A program made the translations under genes and the position numbers. 64,000 nt of DNA from Methanolobus bombayensis. GTDB lineage: Archaea > Halobacteriota > Methanosarcinia > Methanosarcinales > Methanosarcinaceae. The notes under the pieces were generated by a model. The model was not told the DNA's origin. It saw nothing but the letters and a program-made list of their open reading frames with translations, and did no database searches. This document shows, piece by piece, positions 8,721 to 17,971 of the stretch. The stretch is from the NCBI RefSeq assembly GCF_017873415.1, contig NZ_JAGGKD010000001.1, positions 186,001-250,000 on the forward strand, read 5' to 3'. Every line of letters starts with the position of its first letter. Within the stretch, counting starts at the first letter, position 1.

Positions 8721-8957
8721 ATTTTTATTAGGATAAGAAATAGACGTAAGACTTCACGCAGAAAGATCAAATCATCTGATTCTGAAGACCAGCAGGGAAG
8801 TGAAGAAGAGGTTCTTTCTTCAAAACAGGAAGTAGACGAGAAAACTGCAGAGGCTGCAGAAAAATCTGTTAACAACAAAAAAGAACAGGGCCGTAAGAAA
8901 AAGTCAGTAAAGAATAATAAGTCCAAACCCGCTGACGGGTCCACAGAAGATGATGAA
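8721..8957 (+). other. Open, lysine/glutamate-rich upstream extension in frame with csl4
   Basis: From the stop at 8712-8714 to the csl4 ATG at 8958 the csl4 frame stays open and reads as a highly charged, disordered tail. It begins RNRRKTSRRKIKSSDSEDQQ and later runs KKEQGRKKKSVKNNKSK. No ATG, GTG or TTG occurs in frame. The only near-cognate starts are ATT at 8721 and 8727 and ATA at 8733; GAAGGG at 8715-8720 would be a ribosome binding site for the ATT at 8727. The TATA box at 8693-8700 predicts an mRNA beginning almost exactly here. Either csl4 starts at a non-canonical AUU codon, or a small upstream frameshift hides the true start, or this is a long leader that happens to be open. Confidence 0.45.
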
Positions 8958-9542
8958 ATGGATGATAAAGATGAAAGTACAGAGGAATCTGTTTTTGTAA
9001 TGCCTGGTGATTTTGTAGGAACCACTGAAGAGTTCAAAGCAGGCGAAGGGACATATGTCAATGTTGCAGATATCCATTCACTTAACACCGGATATGTGAA
9101 AGTTAACAGAAAAGCAAGGACAATTTCTGTTGTACCCAGAACCGCCACACCACCTGAGATCAAGGAGGGTGATATTATTATTGGAAACGTAGTCAACATG
9201 CGTGATTCAGTTGCTCTTGTTGAGATCGGTGCTATTAAGGGTAAAGGGGAGCGCGAGTTCCAGACAAATGGTGCTGCAGCAATTCATGTTTCCAATGTGA
9301 AGGATTCCTATGTCAAGAATCTTGGATATGAGTTCTCTCTTTCTGATGTGGTAAAGGCGAAGGTGATCAACACTCAGAATATGCGTCTGAGTACCGATGA
9401 AAAGTCCCTTGGTGTCATGAAAGCTTATTGTTCCAAATGTCACTCCCCTATGGTAAAGGATAGTAAGAAACTGAAATGTCCTGAATGTGGCCGTACTGAG
9501 ACAAGAAAGCTCTCTGCAGACTATGGAACCGGAGTAGTTTAA
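8958..9542 (+). CDS. csl4: Exosome RNA-binding subunit Csl4
   Basis: Csl4 caps the archaeal exosome and helps recruit RNA and DnaG to the 3'-5' exonuclease ring. The conserved N-terminal domain begins with VMPGDFVGTTEEFKAGEGTY. An S1 fold follows (GDIIIGNVVNMRDSVALVEI) and a C-terminal zinc ribbon with CSKC and CPEC pairs (YCSKCHSPMV, LKCPECGRT). The 194 residues from this ATG already contain all family domains. However, the first residues are acidic low-complexity sequence, there is no ribosome binding site at this ATG, and the frame is open upstream to 8715, so the true protein may be about 77 residues longer. It is followed after 53 bases by rpoL. Confidence 0.9.
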   Translation: MDDKDESTEESVFVMPGDFVGTTEEFKAGEGTYVNVADIHSLNTGYVKVNRKARTISVVPRTATPPEIKEGDIIIGNVVNMRDSVALVEIGAIKGKGEREFQTNGAAAIHVSNVKDSYVKNLGYEFSLSDVVKAKVINTQNMRLSTDEKSLGVMKAYCSKCHSPMVKDSKKLKCPECGRTETRKLSADYGTGVV

Positions 9543-9595
9543 CCTGATCATCGTAAATTCAAGATTACAATTACAATATTCATGGTGAGATAAAG

Positions 9596-9874
9596 ATGGA
9601 ATTGAAGATCATTGACAAAACAGAAGACGAAATGCACCTTGAGATCATTGGTGAGAACCACACTCTTCTCAATATGCTCAAGTCCGCTCTACTCGATGAC
9701 AACAGAGTTCAGATTGCAACATACGATATGAAGCACGTATCGATCAGCGATCCTATCCTTTTTGTAAAAACAGATGGTGCAGATCCTATCGAGGTTGTAA
9801 AGGATGCTTCTAACAATATCGTAAATGATTGTGACGAGTTCCTTGGTGTTTTTAAAACAGCTATTGATATTTAA
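9596..9874 (+). CDS. rpoL: DNA-directed RNA polymerase subunit L (Rpo11)
   Basis: The 92-residue Rpo11/RpoL pairs with Rpo3 (RpoD) to form the platform on which archaeal RNA polymerase assembles, equivalent to one half of the bacterial alpha dimer. The family signature is HTLLNMLKSALLDDNRVQIATYDMKH, with the long C-terminal helix IEVVKDASNNIVNDCDEF. The start is an ATG preceded by GGTGAG, an excellent archaeal ribosome binding site. It is the last gene of the csl4-rpoL unit, and a UUCG-loop hairpin followed by a U-rich tract begins 12 bases after its stop. Confidence 0.96.
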   Translation: MELKIIDKTEDEMHLEIIGENHTLLNMLKSALLDDNRVQIATYDMKHVSISDPILFVKTDGADPIEVVKDASNNIVNDCDEFLGVFKTAIDI

Positions 9875-9886
9875 TTTTTTGAAGTT

Positions 9887-9920
9887 GCACTTCGGTGCTC
9901 TTATTTTTCTTTTTATTTAG
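9887..9920 (+). terminator. Terminator of the csl4-rpoL operon
   Basis: GCAC-TTCG-GTGC forms a four-base-pair stem capped by the very stable UUCG tetraloop. It is followed directly by TCTTATTTTTCTTTTTATTT. The hairpin starts 12 bases after the rpoL stop. U-rich tracts are the main archaeal termination signal; the hairpin is an addition. Confidence 0.75.
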
Positions 9921-10030
9921 ATCATTAGCTTAAGCGGTGCTTTGATTAGCAGGATTATATTTGTATCAATTATTTTACAATGAACATTTTTAACTAGTAT
10001 AGGAAAGTTCAATATCACTATAAATTCGTG

Positions 10031-11216
<1,186 letters not shown>

Positions 11217-11277
11217 ACTTGCTTCCTGGTACTCTTTTCTTTTATGTGACTTTTGTTAAGATTACGCAACTATAAAT

Positions 11278-11988
11278 TCATGATTTACAGATGTGTTCTT
11301 TCACCCATTGTCTGTAAAAGCTGAGCTGTTCTGATGTATGAAAATAGTGCTCACCGTTTTCCATTACTTCCAGGTCACAATTGAATTCCTTTACAAAAGA
11401 ACTCACAATATCAAATTCGCATAGATCATCTTCTTTTCCATAAAGGATTGCAGTAGCTTTATTCCAGTGATCAATAGGATTTTCTTTTACATAGCAATAA
11501 TAGTCCCAGTATAATGTTTGTCCGATGGTTGTGGGGATTTCCTGTTCATTTTTTAATTGTTCCTCACTGACGTTGAACCATCTCATCATATTGTCAATGA
11601 TCTGTTCCATGTTAACAACCGGAGAAAGGAAAAGACACTTCTGTAAAGGAATTTCTTTGTACGCAAGTAAACTGAAATATGCTCCCACGCTGCAGGCAAA
11701 AAGGCAAATGTCGGTGGCTTTCGTTTGTGCATAGTCCATTATCTTATGAAGGTCACTTATGTAGTTCTGTACCTTGCAAGGTGTAGTTTCATCTTTTCTG
11801 TCTCCGTGTTGTGGGAGATCAAAACTAAGTACCTGATAACCTAAAGGAATTGTCTCTTCGGCAAGAATGGAGATGGGGATGTCATTTTTGTGTGACATGT
11901 TTCCATGTACTGTAACAAACAGTTTTTTGCTACTTTCTCCCCATAAAACAGCCGGAATGTTATTGATTAATATATTTTGTTTTATCAT
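11278..11988 (-). CDS. Alpha/beta-hydrolase, unknown substrate
   Basis: This 236-residue soluble alpha/beta-hydrolase has the oxyanion strand KKLFVTVHGNMSHKND. The nucleophile elbow is ACSVGAYFS, so the usual GxSxG reads C-S-V-G with a cysteine before the serine. A later aspartate occurs in LYGKEDDLCEF, and the catalytic histidine in ENGEHYFHTSEQL. The set Ser-Asp-His is therefore complete. The substrate cannot be read from sequence; small esterases and dienelactone-hydrolase-like proteins share this layout. It converges on SepCysS, with 61 bases between the stops, and the upstream spacer to the RimK operon is only 83 bases. Confidence 0.7.
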   Translation of the reverse strand: MIKQNILINNIPAVLWGESSKKLFVTVHGNMSHKNDIPISILAEETIPLGYQVLSFDLPQHGDRKDETTPCKVQNYISDLHKIMDYAQTKATDICLFACSVGAYFSLLAYKEIPLQKCLFLSPVVNMEQIIDNMMRWFNVSEEQLKNEQEIPTTIGQTLYWDYYCYVKENPIDHWNKATAILYGKEDDLCEFDIVSSFVKEFNCDLEVMENGEHYFHTSEQLSFYRQWVKEHICKS

Positions 11989-12071
11989 TTTTCTCTCTTT
12001 TTACAAATTCACAGCTCTCTATTGAAAATATAATTTATCAAGGTATTAATCAGGAACCATTTAGGAATAAA

Positions 12072-13088
12072 TCACATATTCAGAGAACCCAGTTCTTCAT
12101 TGTAAGTTTCAATGTAGCCTGAGATCTCTTCTGCCTCTTGATACTTTGCGATGTGGAATATTGCATCGCCTTCATGGGCAAGTGGAAGATTTGTTTTTCC
12201 AATAACAATTCCAAAAACAGAACTTCTCACTTCAGTCTCAATTTCACCAAGGGGATCATTGATATAAGCAAGCAGGTCGCCTTTTTTCACTGAAGTTCCT
12301 AAAGGAATTATCGAACGCATAATTCCACTCTCAGGTGCTCTGATCCATTGGGTATCTGCGGAGATGACTGTGTCATAACCTGTTTTCTTTCTTTTCTTTT
12401 GCCTCATGCCCAGATGTGACATAACTCCCATAATACCACGAACGCCTGCTCTGATGGCAACTTCATCAAAACGAAGTGCTTCTCCGGCTTCGTATAGTAA
12501 CACTGGTATGTTAAGATCCCCGGCAGCTTCACGAAGAGAACCATCCCGAAGTTCTGTATGAATCACAACGGGCACACCAAATGCGCGTGCCAATTCTTCT
12601 TTTTCTTTATTATCTTTCAGATATGCACGTATCTGGGGAAGGTTATTTCTGGCAACTGCTCCGGTATGCAGGTCTATTATATGTGTGCACTTCTCCACTA
12701 TCTCTTCCATAAGGATATTTGCCAGACGGGATGCCATTGATCCCTTCTTTGAACCGGGAAATGACCTGTTAAGATCTCTTCTGTCCGGTAAATATCGTGA
12801 TTGTGAAACAAAACCGAATACGTTCACAATTGGTATGGCGATTAGTGTGCCTTTTAGGTTATTAACTGTTTTATGTTTCAATAAACGACGGATGATCTCA
12901 ACACCGTTTATTTCATCTCCGTGAATGGCGGCACATACCAGCAGACATGGTCCGGGTTTATTTCCATGTATAACGTGTACAGGCATAGATGCCGATGCGT
13001 GAGTATAAAAATCAGGAATGGGTAGGTCTACAGACTTTCTGGTTCCCGGCTGGATAACATTTCCAGCTATAGTAATTGCTTCCTGCAT
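12072..13088 (-). CDS. Succinylglutamate desuccinylase/aspartoacylase family zinc hydrolase
   Basis: This 338-residue M14-type metallohydrolase has zinc ligands expected in HGDEINGVEIIRRL (His and Glu) and in IIDLHTGA (His). It is preceded by DRRDLNRSFPG, a further AstE/AspA hallmark. The C-terminal third (APESGIMRSIIPLGTSVKKGDLLAYI) resembles a biotinyl/lipoyl-like fold that occurs in prokaryotic members. The family removes acyl or aminoacyl groups from amino acids. It is the last gene of an operon with a retropepsin-like protease and a RimK ligase, directly abutting the RimK stop. In bacteria this trio is conserved and linked to addition and removal of glutamate on ribosomal protein S6; archaea lack that S6 tail, so the substrate here is open. 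An in-frame TTG lies three bases upstream of the chosen ATG. Confidence 0.85.
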   Translation of the reverse strand: MQEAITIAGNVIQPGTRKSVDLPIPDFYTHASASMPVHVIHGNKPGPCLLVCAAIHGDEINGVEIIRRLLKHKTVNNLKGTLIAIPIVNVFGFVSQSRYLPDRRDLNRSFPGSKKGSMASRLANILMEEIVEKCTHIIDLHTGAVARNNLPQIRAYLKDNKEKEELARAFGVPVVIHTELRDGSLREAAGDLNIPVLLYEAGEALRFDEVAIRAGVRGIMGVMSHLGMRQKKRKKTGYDTVISADTQWIRAPESGIMRSIIPLGTSVKKGDLLAYINDPLGEIETEVRSSVFGIVIGKTNLPLAHEGDAIFHIAKYQEAEEISGYIETYNEELGSLNM

Positions 13089-13091
13089 CAA

Positions 13092-13997
13092 TTAACCTTT
13101 TCCTTTTGTTGCGGTCTTACCGAATTTGCTGTTCTTTTCGATGTATTCTATTATCATGCCAGCAATGTCCTTTCCTGTCGTTTCTTCTATACCCTGCAGT
13201 CCGGGACTGGAATTCACTTCCATTACTACCGGTCCGTGGTTAGAACGTAAAAGATCGACCCCTGCAACGTTGAGTCCCATTATTTTTGCAGCACGCACAG
13301 CAGTAGAGCGTTCTTCAGGTGTGATCCTGATCGTTGATGCAGTCCCGCCACGGTGCATGTTGGATCTGAATTCTCCTTCAGGTCCCTGTCTTTTCATGGA
13401 AGCAACAACTTTTCCACCAACCACAAAACAGCGGATATCTGCTCCTTTCGATTCTTTTATGTATTCCTGGACCAGAATATTTGCTTTGACTCCCATGAAC
13501 CCTTCTATAATACTTTCAGCAGCTTTCTGGCTTTCTGCAAGTACCACTCCAATTCCTTGAGTTCCCTCAAGAAGTTTGACTACCAGAGGTGCTCCCCCTA
13601 CCATATCGATCATGTCTTTGACATCGTCGGGTTTGTTTGCATATACTGTTACAGGCAAACCTATGCCCCTGCGGGATAATAGTTGTAATGAACGAAGTTT
13701 GTCACTTGCACGGGTTATAGCCACTGATTCATTCAGGGGGAAAACACCCATCATTTCAAATTGTCTCAGAACGGCTGCACCATAAGATGTGACTGAAGCT
13801 CCGATACGGGGAATCACAGCATCGAAGTTTGTGAGTTCCTCTCCTTTGTAATGAATGGAAGGTTTGTGGGAAGTGACGTTCATGTAAGCACGCAATACGT
13901 CTATTACCTGCACTTCATGTCCTCTTTCTTGAGCTGCTTCTATTAACCTTCTTGATGAGTAAAGTGTCTTGTTTCTTGACAGCAAAGCAATTTTCAT
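13092..13997 (-). CDS. rimK: RimK-family ATP-grasp amino acid ligase
   Basis: RimK-type ATP-grasp enzymes form amide bonds between a carboxylate and glutamate. The 301-residue protein shows the N-terminal preATP-grasp ([21 protein letters not shown]), [13 protein letters not shown], the ATP lid [19 protein letters not shown], and the metal site [21 protein letters not shown]. Methanogens use relatives for F420 tail glutamates (CofF) and for tetrahydrosarcinapterin (MptN), so a cofactor substrate is possible. The operon partners, a RimB-like protease and an AstE-like hydrolase, instead match the stand-alone RimK protein-modification cluster. It overlaps its upstream neighbour by one base (TAATG), a sign of coupled translation. 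Confidence 0.88.
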   Translation of the reverse strand: MKIALLSRNKTLYSSRRLIEAAQERGHEVQVIDVLRAYMNVTSHKPSIHYKGEELTNFDAVIPRIGASVTSYGAAVLRQFEMMGVFPLNESVAITRASDKLRSLQLLSRRGIGLPVTVYANKPDDVKDMIDMVGGAPLVVKLLEGTQGIGVVLAESQKAAESIIEGFMGVKANILVQEYIKESKGADIRCFVVGGKVVASMKRQGPEGEFRSNMHRGGTASTIRITPEERSTAVRAAKIMGLNVAGVDLLRSNHGPVVMEVNSSPGLQGIEETTGKDIAGMIIEYIEKNSKFGKTATKGKG

Positions 13998-14473
13998 TAT
14001 AGTCCTCTATTTAATTCGTACACAATTTTTGCGTCTTTTTTTCCACAATTAAAAGATGCAGCAGGGTCTACTATGGCCCGGTTGTTCAGAGCAGTACGCC
14101 CCAGCAACATTTTAAAACGCATGGTGTCACGGTCAGTAAGTGTTAGTTCAATGGGGTAGGAATATGTGTCAATTACAATAAGTGTTTCGATGACATAGCG
14201 CATCTCCCTGTGCCCGCCGGAATCGGTAACCTGCCGCCGCTCCTTTATTGGAGCCGTGCACTCGACGATGAATTCCTGGTTTTTCTGTACCGGATGCACA
14301 AGGAACCGGAGCATATCAATACCGTCTTCTGTATATTGTTCAATGTCAAAAGCATGCAATGCTGATGTTCTGGCACCTGTGTCAACCTTTGCTTTAATTG
14401 CAGGAAGACCGAGCTCAGGCAAACTGACCCATTCTCGCCATCCAAGTGTAAGAAGTCTTTTTTTTTCACCCAT
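13997..14473 (-). CDS. RimB-like retropepsin-fold protease (PF05618)
   Basis: This 158-residue protein belongs to the family annotated as ATP-dependent zinc protease. Structurally it resembles a retroviral aspartic protease half. The active-site motif is [14 protein letters not shown], the DTGA of retropepsins, at about residues 31-44, and the C-terminal [18 protein letters not shown] is the second family signature. In bacteria the homologue trims glutamates added by RimK. It is the first gene of the operon with RimK and the AstE-like hydrolase, overlapping RimK by one base. The start is an ATG ([10 protein letters not shown]). A divergent microprotein gene lies 150 bases away. Confidence 0.85.
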   Translation of the reverse strand: MGEKKRLLTLGWREWVSLPELGLPAIKAKVDTGARTSALHAFDIEQYTEDGIDMLRFLVHPVQKNQEFIVECTAPIKERRQVTDSGGHREMRYVIETLIVIDTYSYPIELTLTDRDTMRFKMLLGRTALNNRAIVDPAASFNCGKKDAKIVYELNRGL

Positions 14474-14623
14474 AAGATATTCTCACAGATTTTCATTATT
14501 TGAAATATATTTTTGTTATCCTATATGGCTTTGAATGTATATATAGAGAAATCCTGCTCGAATCCCAAACAACCACAGGTTTATTTTACTTACATTACCT
14601 AATTATCTACGGAGGAGAATCCC

Positions 14624-14755
14624 ATGGTAAGATATTGTAAGATATGCGGAGCGAAAAGTGGCAGATGCAATCATCTGGTAATTGACTTCGGAGAAAGCCT
14701 GGAAAAAAGCAGCAAGAAAGAGGAAGATTCTCAAAACTCTGATACTCAAAAATGA
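14624..14755 (+). CDS. 43-residue cysteine-rich microprotein with possible zinc knuckle
   Basis: The ATG at 14624 follows GGAGGAG at 14611-14617, the strongest ribosome binding site in the region. It encodes 43 residues: VRYCKICGAKSGRCNHLV, then an acidic/serine tail rich in E, K and S. C5, C8, C15 and H17 form a Cx2C...CxH set able to hold zinc. The product is unrecognised, but the start context and clean stop argue for a real gene. The acidic tail suggests a small soluble protein acting through its finger. It sits alone between the RimK operon (divergent) and the carbonic anhydrase gene 45 bases downstream, with which it may be cotranscribed. Confidence 0.65.
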   Translation: MVRYCKICGAKSGRCNHLVIDFGESLEKSSKKEEDSQNSDTQK

Positions 14756-14800
14756 TCTCAAAAATCATTTTGTTAATCTGTTTTGTAAAACGTGATTCAA

Positions 14801-15313
14801 ATGATCCTTAAATTCAAATCTTCAAGTCCTGAAATAGCGGATTCTGCTTTCGTAGCTGATAACGCAACTGTAATTGGTGATGTTGTTCTGGGAGAAGAGT
14901 CCAGTGTGTGGTTTGGTGCTGTAATTCGTGGTGATGAGAATCCCATTCGTATTGGTAACAGATCAAACGTTCAGGATAACGTTGTGATACACATTTCGGA
15001 TACTTCCCGTGTAGACATCGCAGACGATGTAACTATCGGTCACTGTGCTGTGATTCATGGGTGTAAAATTGGCAGCAATGTTCTTATCGGGATGAATTCG
15101 ACAGTTCTGGATGGTGCGGATATTGGAGATAATTGCATCATTGGTGCAAATGCACTTGTGCCGCCGGGGAAGAAGATCCCTGCCGGGAGCATGGTCATGG
15201 GAGTTCCTGCAAAGATTGTCAGGGAACTAACAGAAAGTGAGATTCTGGGTATACAAGAGAATGCAGCCGTTTACGTTCAATTGCTGCATGAATATAAGAA
15301 TAAGGAAAAATGA
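14801..15313 (+). CDS. Gamma-class carbonic anhydrase family protein
   Basis: This 170-residue left-handed beta-helix protein has hexapeptide repeats from VADNATVIGDVVLG to IGDNCIIGANALVPPG. The three zinc/iron histidines of gamma-carbonic anhydrases are all present: one in NVVIHISD and two in IGHCAVIHGCK. Such enzymes form trimers and interconvert CO2 and bicarbonate. It is of the short CamH-like type, lacking the exported N-terminus and acidic loop of Cam, so a cytoplasmic place is likely. A GTG nine bases upstream of the chosen ATG is an alternative start; neither has a clear ribosome binding site. Its stop abuts the convergent membrane protein gene with no spacer. Confidence 0.88.
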   Translation: MILKFKSSSPEIADSAFVADNATVIGDVVLGEESSVWFGAVIRGDENPIRIGNRSNVQDNVVIHISDTSRVDIADDVTIGHCAVIHGCKIGSNVLIGMNSTVLDGADIGDNCIIGANALVPPGKKIPAGSMVMGVPAKIVRELTESEILGIQENAAVYVQLLHEYKNKEK

Positions 15314-15700
15314 TCAGAGATTAAAACGGACCATGGCTACAAACATAAGGATGCCGAATATGAACAGGGCGCCGAATATAAGTACCATCTTTTTTCTAAG
15401 GTCTCTTTCTTTTGGAGTAAGAGGTCTTAATTCGTTCTCATGCTTTTTCTCATTACGGCTGCCCAAAAACGTACCAAGTATCAGGCCGATCATATATCCA
15501 TAGAATATGTTTTCCAGAATTAACGCAATGGGAATCCCTATTGCAATACCGATTGCAAGTCCCTGGCCCATGTAGTGACCTCTTGGATATTTCCCGGTAC
15601 GATTATATTCTTCCTTTTTGAGCTTGAATGCAAAGTAAGACATCAAAAGCCCTACAAGTAGTATTAAAAGGATTATTATCAAAATTAAAGAATAATTCAT
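15314..15700 (-). CDS. Membrane protein of unknown function
   Basis: This 128-residue protein has hydrophobic segments at about 4-26, 48-64, 66-82 and 105-125. Basic patches (KLKKEEYNR, RNEKKHE, RDLRKK) lie between them. I recognise no family and see no catalytic residues. The glycine-rich stretch MGQGLAIGIAIGIPIALILE could form a helix hairpin. The gene ends base-to-base with the carbonic anhydrase gene on the opposite strand. It may share a leftward transcript with the two membrane protein genes upstream of it (to its right). Confidence 0.6.
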   Translation of the reverse strand: MNYSLILIIILLILLVGLLMSYFAFKLKKEEYNRTGKYPRGHYMGQGLAIGIAIGIPIALILENIFYGYMIGLILGTFLGSRNEKKHENELRPLTPKERDLRKKMVLIFGALFIFGILMFVAMVRFNL

Positions 15701-15777
15701 AACCCTGCTTTGTCTCCTTTTTACTTAATAGTTAACGGATGTCAGTATCAATAAATGAGCTTTCGGAATTGTTAAAT

Positions 15778-16386
15778 TCATTTTTCTTTTATTCTGCAAT
15801 CACCATTGCACATCTCTTTGATGTACTCTGTCACTGATTCATAATTTGCCGGAGTACAGAACACAATACCCTTCTCTGCAAATCCTGCTTTAAGGGCAAT
15901 TGTTTTAGATTTAGGGTAAAAAGTAGCTTTTTTTACCTTTTTCCATTTAATATCCTGGTTCTGATGTGAAGCTGCCAGGAGTCCGGTACCCACAGCACCT
16001 GGGTTTCCTGTAAGCAGTCCGGCGAATATTAGCAGGAAGTTGATCTTACTGTTCTTCGCTTTCTGGTTCTCTCTGGTGATGGTGCTTACGCCTTTGCTGT
16101 CAAGATTATAGGTAAGCATGTATTTGTTGCTGTAGTATGCAAAAATAAACAGTACTGTAAAAAAGAACAAAATTCCGATCAACATAAGTGCGTATTTCAT
16201 ATCTCTCACATTGCTGCTTGTGGAATGCACATTTCCACTCAGGACTGATGGAAGCATGATCAGTGCAACAATAGCCGCTGTGATCAAAGTGGCAATTCCC
16301 AGCACTTTCAATAGTTCATTGAGTATGAACCGGTTAGTTAGTATCGAAACATCGATGTCCCATTTAATATTTTTTTCGGAACTCAT
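15778..16386 (-). CDS. Two-helix membrane protein of unknown function
   Basis: This 202-residue protein has transmembrane segments at about 29-50 and 66-88. The cytoplasmic remainder begins YNLDSKGVSTITRENQKAKN and contains a further hydrophobic stretch, INFLLIFAGLLTGNPGAVG. The end (KKVKKATFYPKSKTIALKAG) reads as beta strands and resembles the end of bacterial PH-like (YcxB/YdbT-type) domains, though this is only a resemblance. It lies 43 bases downstream of the PrsW gene on the same strand and is probably cotranscribed with it. Confidence 0.6.
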   Translation of the reverse strand: MSSEKNIKWDIDVSILTNRFILNELLKVLGIATLITAAIVALIMLPSVLSGNVHSTSSNVRDMKYALMLIGILFFFTVLFIFAYYSNKYMLTYNLDSKGVSTITRENQKAKNSKINFLLIFAGLLTGNPGAVGTGLLAASHQNQDIKWKKVKKATFYPKSKTIALKAGFAEKGIVFCTPANYESVTEYIKEMCNGDCRIKEK

Positions 16387-16429
16387 TTTTCATCCAGCCT
16401 TTTTATTTCATAATTCCAGTATCAAAACC

Positions 16430-17332
16430 TCAGTTCCAGCACCTGGGTTGTTTGATTCCCTGCCAGAGCCTCTGTATCTGTAACTTTTTAGCTTCTTCAT
16501 ATCTTTTCCACAGGAGATAGAATCCAATGATTGCAACGGCTACCTGGCCAGTGAAAACGTTAATCAATGCTATGGGGAATACTGAAAGGACTTCCGGTAA
16601 TCCGTTCCATAGGCCATGAAGAGCAGCCACTGTTATATATGCTCCGATGACCTTGAAGTTTATATGGAATTTTCGGGGTTCGCTTTCCCTGAACATTGTA
16701 CTGACAAGTATGGCTGTCCATGTACCATGTCCTATTGGTGCGATAACCCCTCTTACAAGTGTAATAAGCACTGTTTGTGAAAGGCTTCCTCCACTGTTAA
16801 GAAAAGCTGTAAATGCATAACCACTACTCTCTAATGCGGCAAAACCCATTCCTGAAGCAGCTCCAAGGATCAATCCATCCATTTCCGAATCATGATAGCA
16901 GCGTTTGGCTATCACCAGTACTCCAAGTATCTTTGCAAACTCCTCTATCAGCCCTACTTCAAATGAATAGAACAGTGCATGTTGTGACAGGAATATCGGT
17001 TCAAGGGTTGCTGCTGCCAGCACTCCCAGAAGCCCTCCGTAGAAAAATGCCCATGCGGTTGTTGGCATATCCAGTTTGCTCAGGTGTCTTCTCTGGTAGA
17101 AGAAAGCAACATATGTGATTGGCACCAAAAAATTTCCAAGCATTACAACGGTTGGAAATATGTTGGTATTGCGGGTTGAAGCAAGTGCTAAAACTCCAAA
17201 AATGTAGAGAACCAGTCCGCCGGTGAAAACTTTAAGCCATGAAAGTTTTCTACGATTCTGAATTTCTTCATAATATGCCTGCTGATCATTAATGGCGTCT
17301 TCAGGCGTTTCTTCTGGAGTTGTAATATCCAT
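16430..17332 (-). CDS. PrsW-family intramembrane metalloprotease
   Basis: This polytopic 300-residue protein has about eight transmembrane segments. The PrsW motifs are present: EVGLIEEFAKILGVLVIAK (EExxK), GVIAPIGHGTWTAI with the first histidine, and ALHGLWNGLPE with the second. In Bacillus PrsW begins proteolysis of an anti-sigma factor. Archaea have no sigma factors, so the target must differ; several archaeal homologues stand beside membrane proteins, as here, where two genes for small membrane proteins follow. The start is the ATG giving MDITTPEETPED, an acidic cytoplasmic tail. A 150-base divergent spacer separates it from the next gene. Confidence 0.82.
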   Translation of the reverse strand: MDITTPEETPEDAINDQQAYYEEIQNRRKLSWLKVFTGGLVLYIFGVLALASTRNTNIFPTVVMLGNFLVPITYVAFFYQRRHLSKLDMPTTAWAFFYGGLLGVLAAATLEPIFLSQHALFYSFEVGLIEEFAKILGVLVIAKRCYHDSEMDGLILGAASGMGFAALESSGYAFTAFLNSGGSLSQTVLITLVRGVIAPIGHGTWTAILVSTMFRESEPRKFHINFKVIGAYITVAALHGLWNGLPEVLSVFPIALINVFTGQVAVAIIGFYLLWKRYEEAKKLQIQRLWQGIKQPRCWN

Positions 17333-17482
17333 TTTATCGTTACCTTAATTCAACTCAACTCTATAATATAACAAAGCTTATTTTTACTTAAAAATACTTG
17401 GATACATCTTTAAGGTCAGCAGATTATTTAATTCATTTATAATCAGATGCTTTAATCCAAATGAGTCTCTGGAGATACCAGT

Positions 17483-17935
17483 ATGTCATCAAAGGACGAT
17501 ACATTATCTGAATGGGAAAGAAAACAACTTCTTGCAGCTTTACATGCCAGATTATTCTGGGTAGGTGAAGAGGTACCGTATTCTATTGACATTAAAGGAA
17601 AAAAGTGCAAGCTTCATGAACTTGTATGGAGTCTCATAAACAAGGACAAACTCACAGATGAGGATATCAAACATATTGATACATACGTCTCTTATCTCAG
17701 GGAAAAAGAGCAGGAAGACGAAAATAAGCTCAAAACAGCAACGCTCACAAAAGAAGAGGCTAAGGCTCTTTTCAATGAGACAGGTGGTTTGCTCAGAGCT
17801 ATCATGGACTTAAAAGATATAGAGGATGGAACTGCTAAGGAGAAAGAAAAAGAGTTCCGTGAGATATTTTCAAAAGAACGTGTTGCTGAGGCACGTAGAT
17901 GGCTTCAGTTCCTTCGTGACACAGGCAGAGTATAA
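17483..17935 (+). CDS. DUF5788 family protein
   Basis: This 150-residue, highly charged, all-helical cytoplasmic protein is of a family I associate with Methanosarcinales (DUF5788). Visible features are SEWERKQLLAALHARLFWVGEEVPYSI, then a lysine/glutamate-rich central helix (YLREKEQEDENKLK), then LLRAIMDLKDIEDG and a C-terminal RWLQFLRDTGRV. No enzymatic motif is apparent. It is a single-gene unit with its own upstream region, convergent with mscS, with 36 bases between the stops. The family assignment is from memory of the pattern. Confidence 0.7.
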   Translation: MSSKDDTLSEWERKQLLAALHARLFWVGEEVPYSIDIKGKKCKLHELVWSLINKDKLTDEDIKHIDTYVSYLREKEQEDENKLKTATLTKEEAKALFNETGGLLRAIMDLKDIEDGTAKEKEKEFREIFSKERVAEARRWLQFLRDTGRV

Positions 17936-17971
17936 CAATAAAATATCAGAAAGTCATGTATTTCCCAGGTT

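Noticed and set aside
8666-9199. 177-codon minus-strand frame across csl4
   Set aside because: Serine/leucine-rich shadow of the lysine/glutamate-rich csl4 coding strand; no ribosome binding site or family match.
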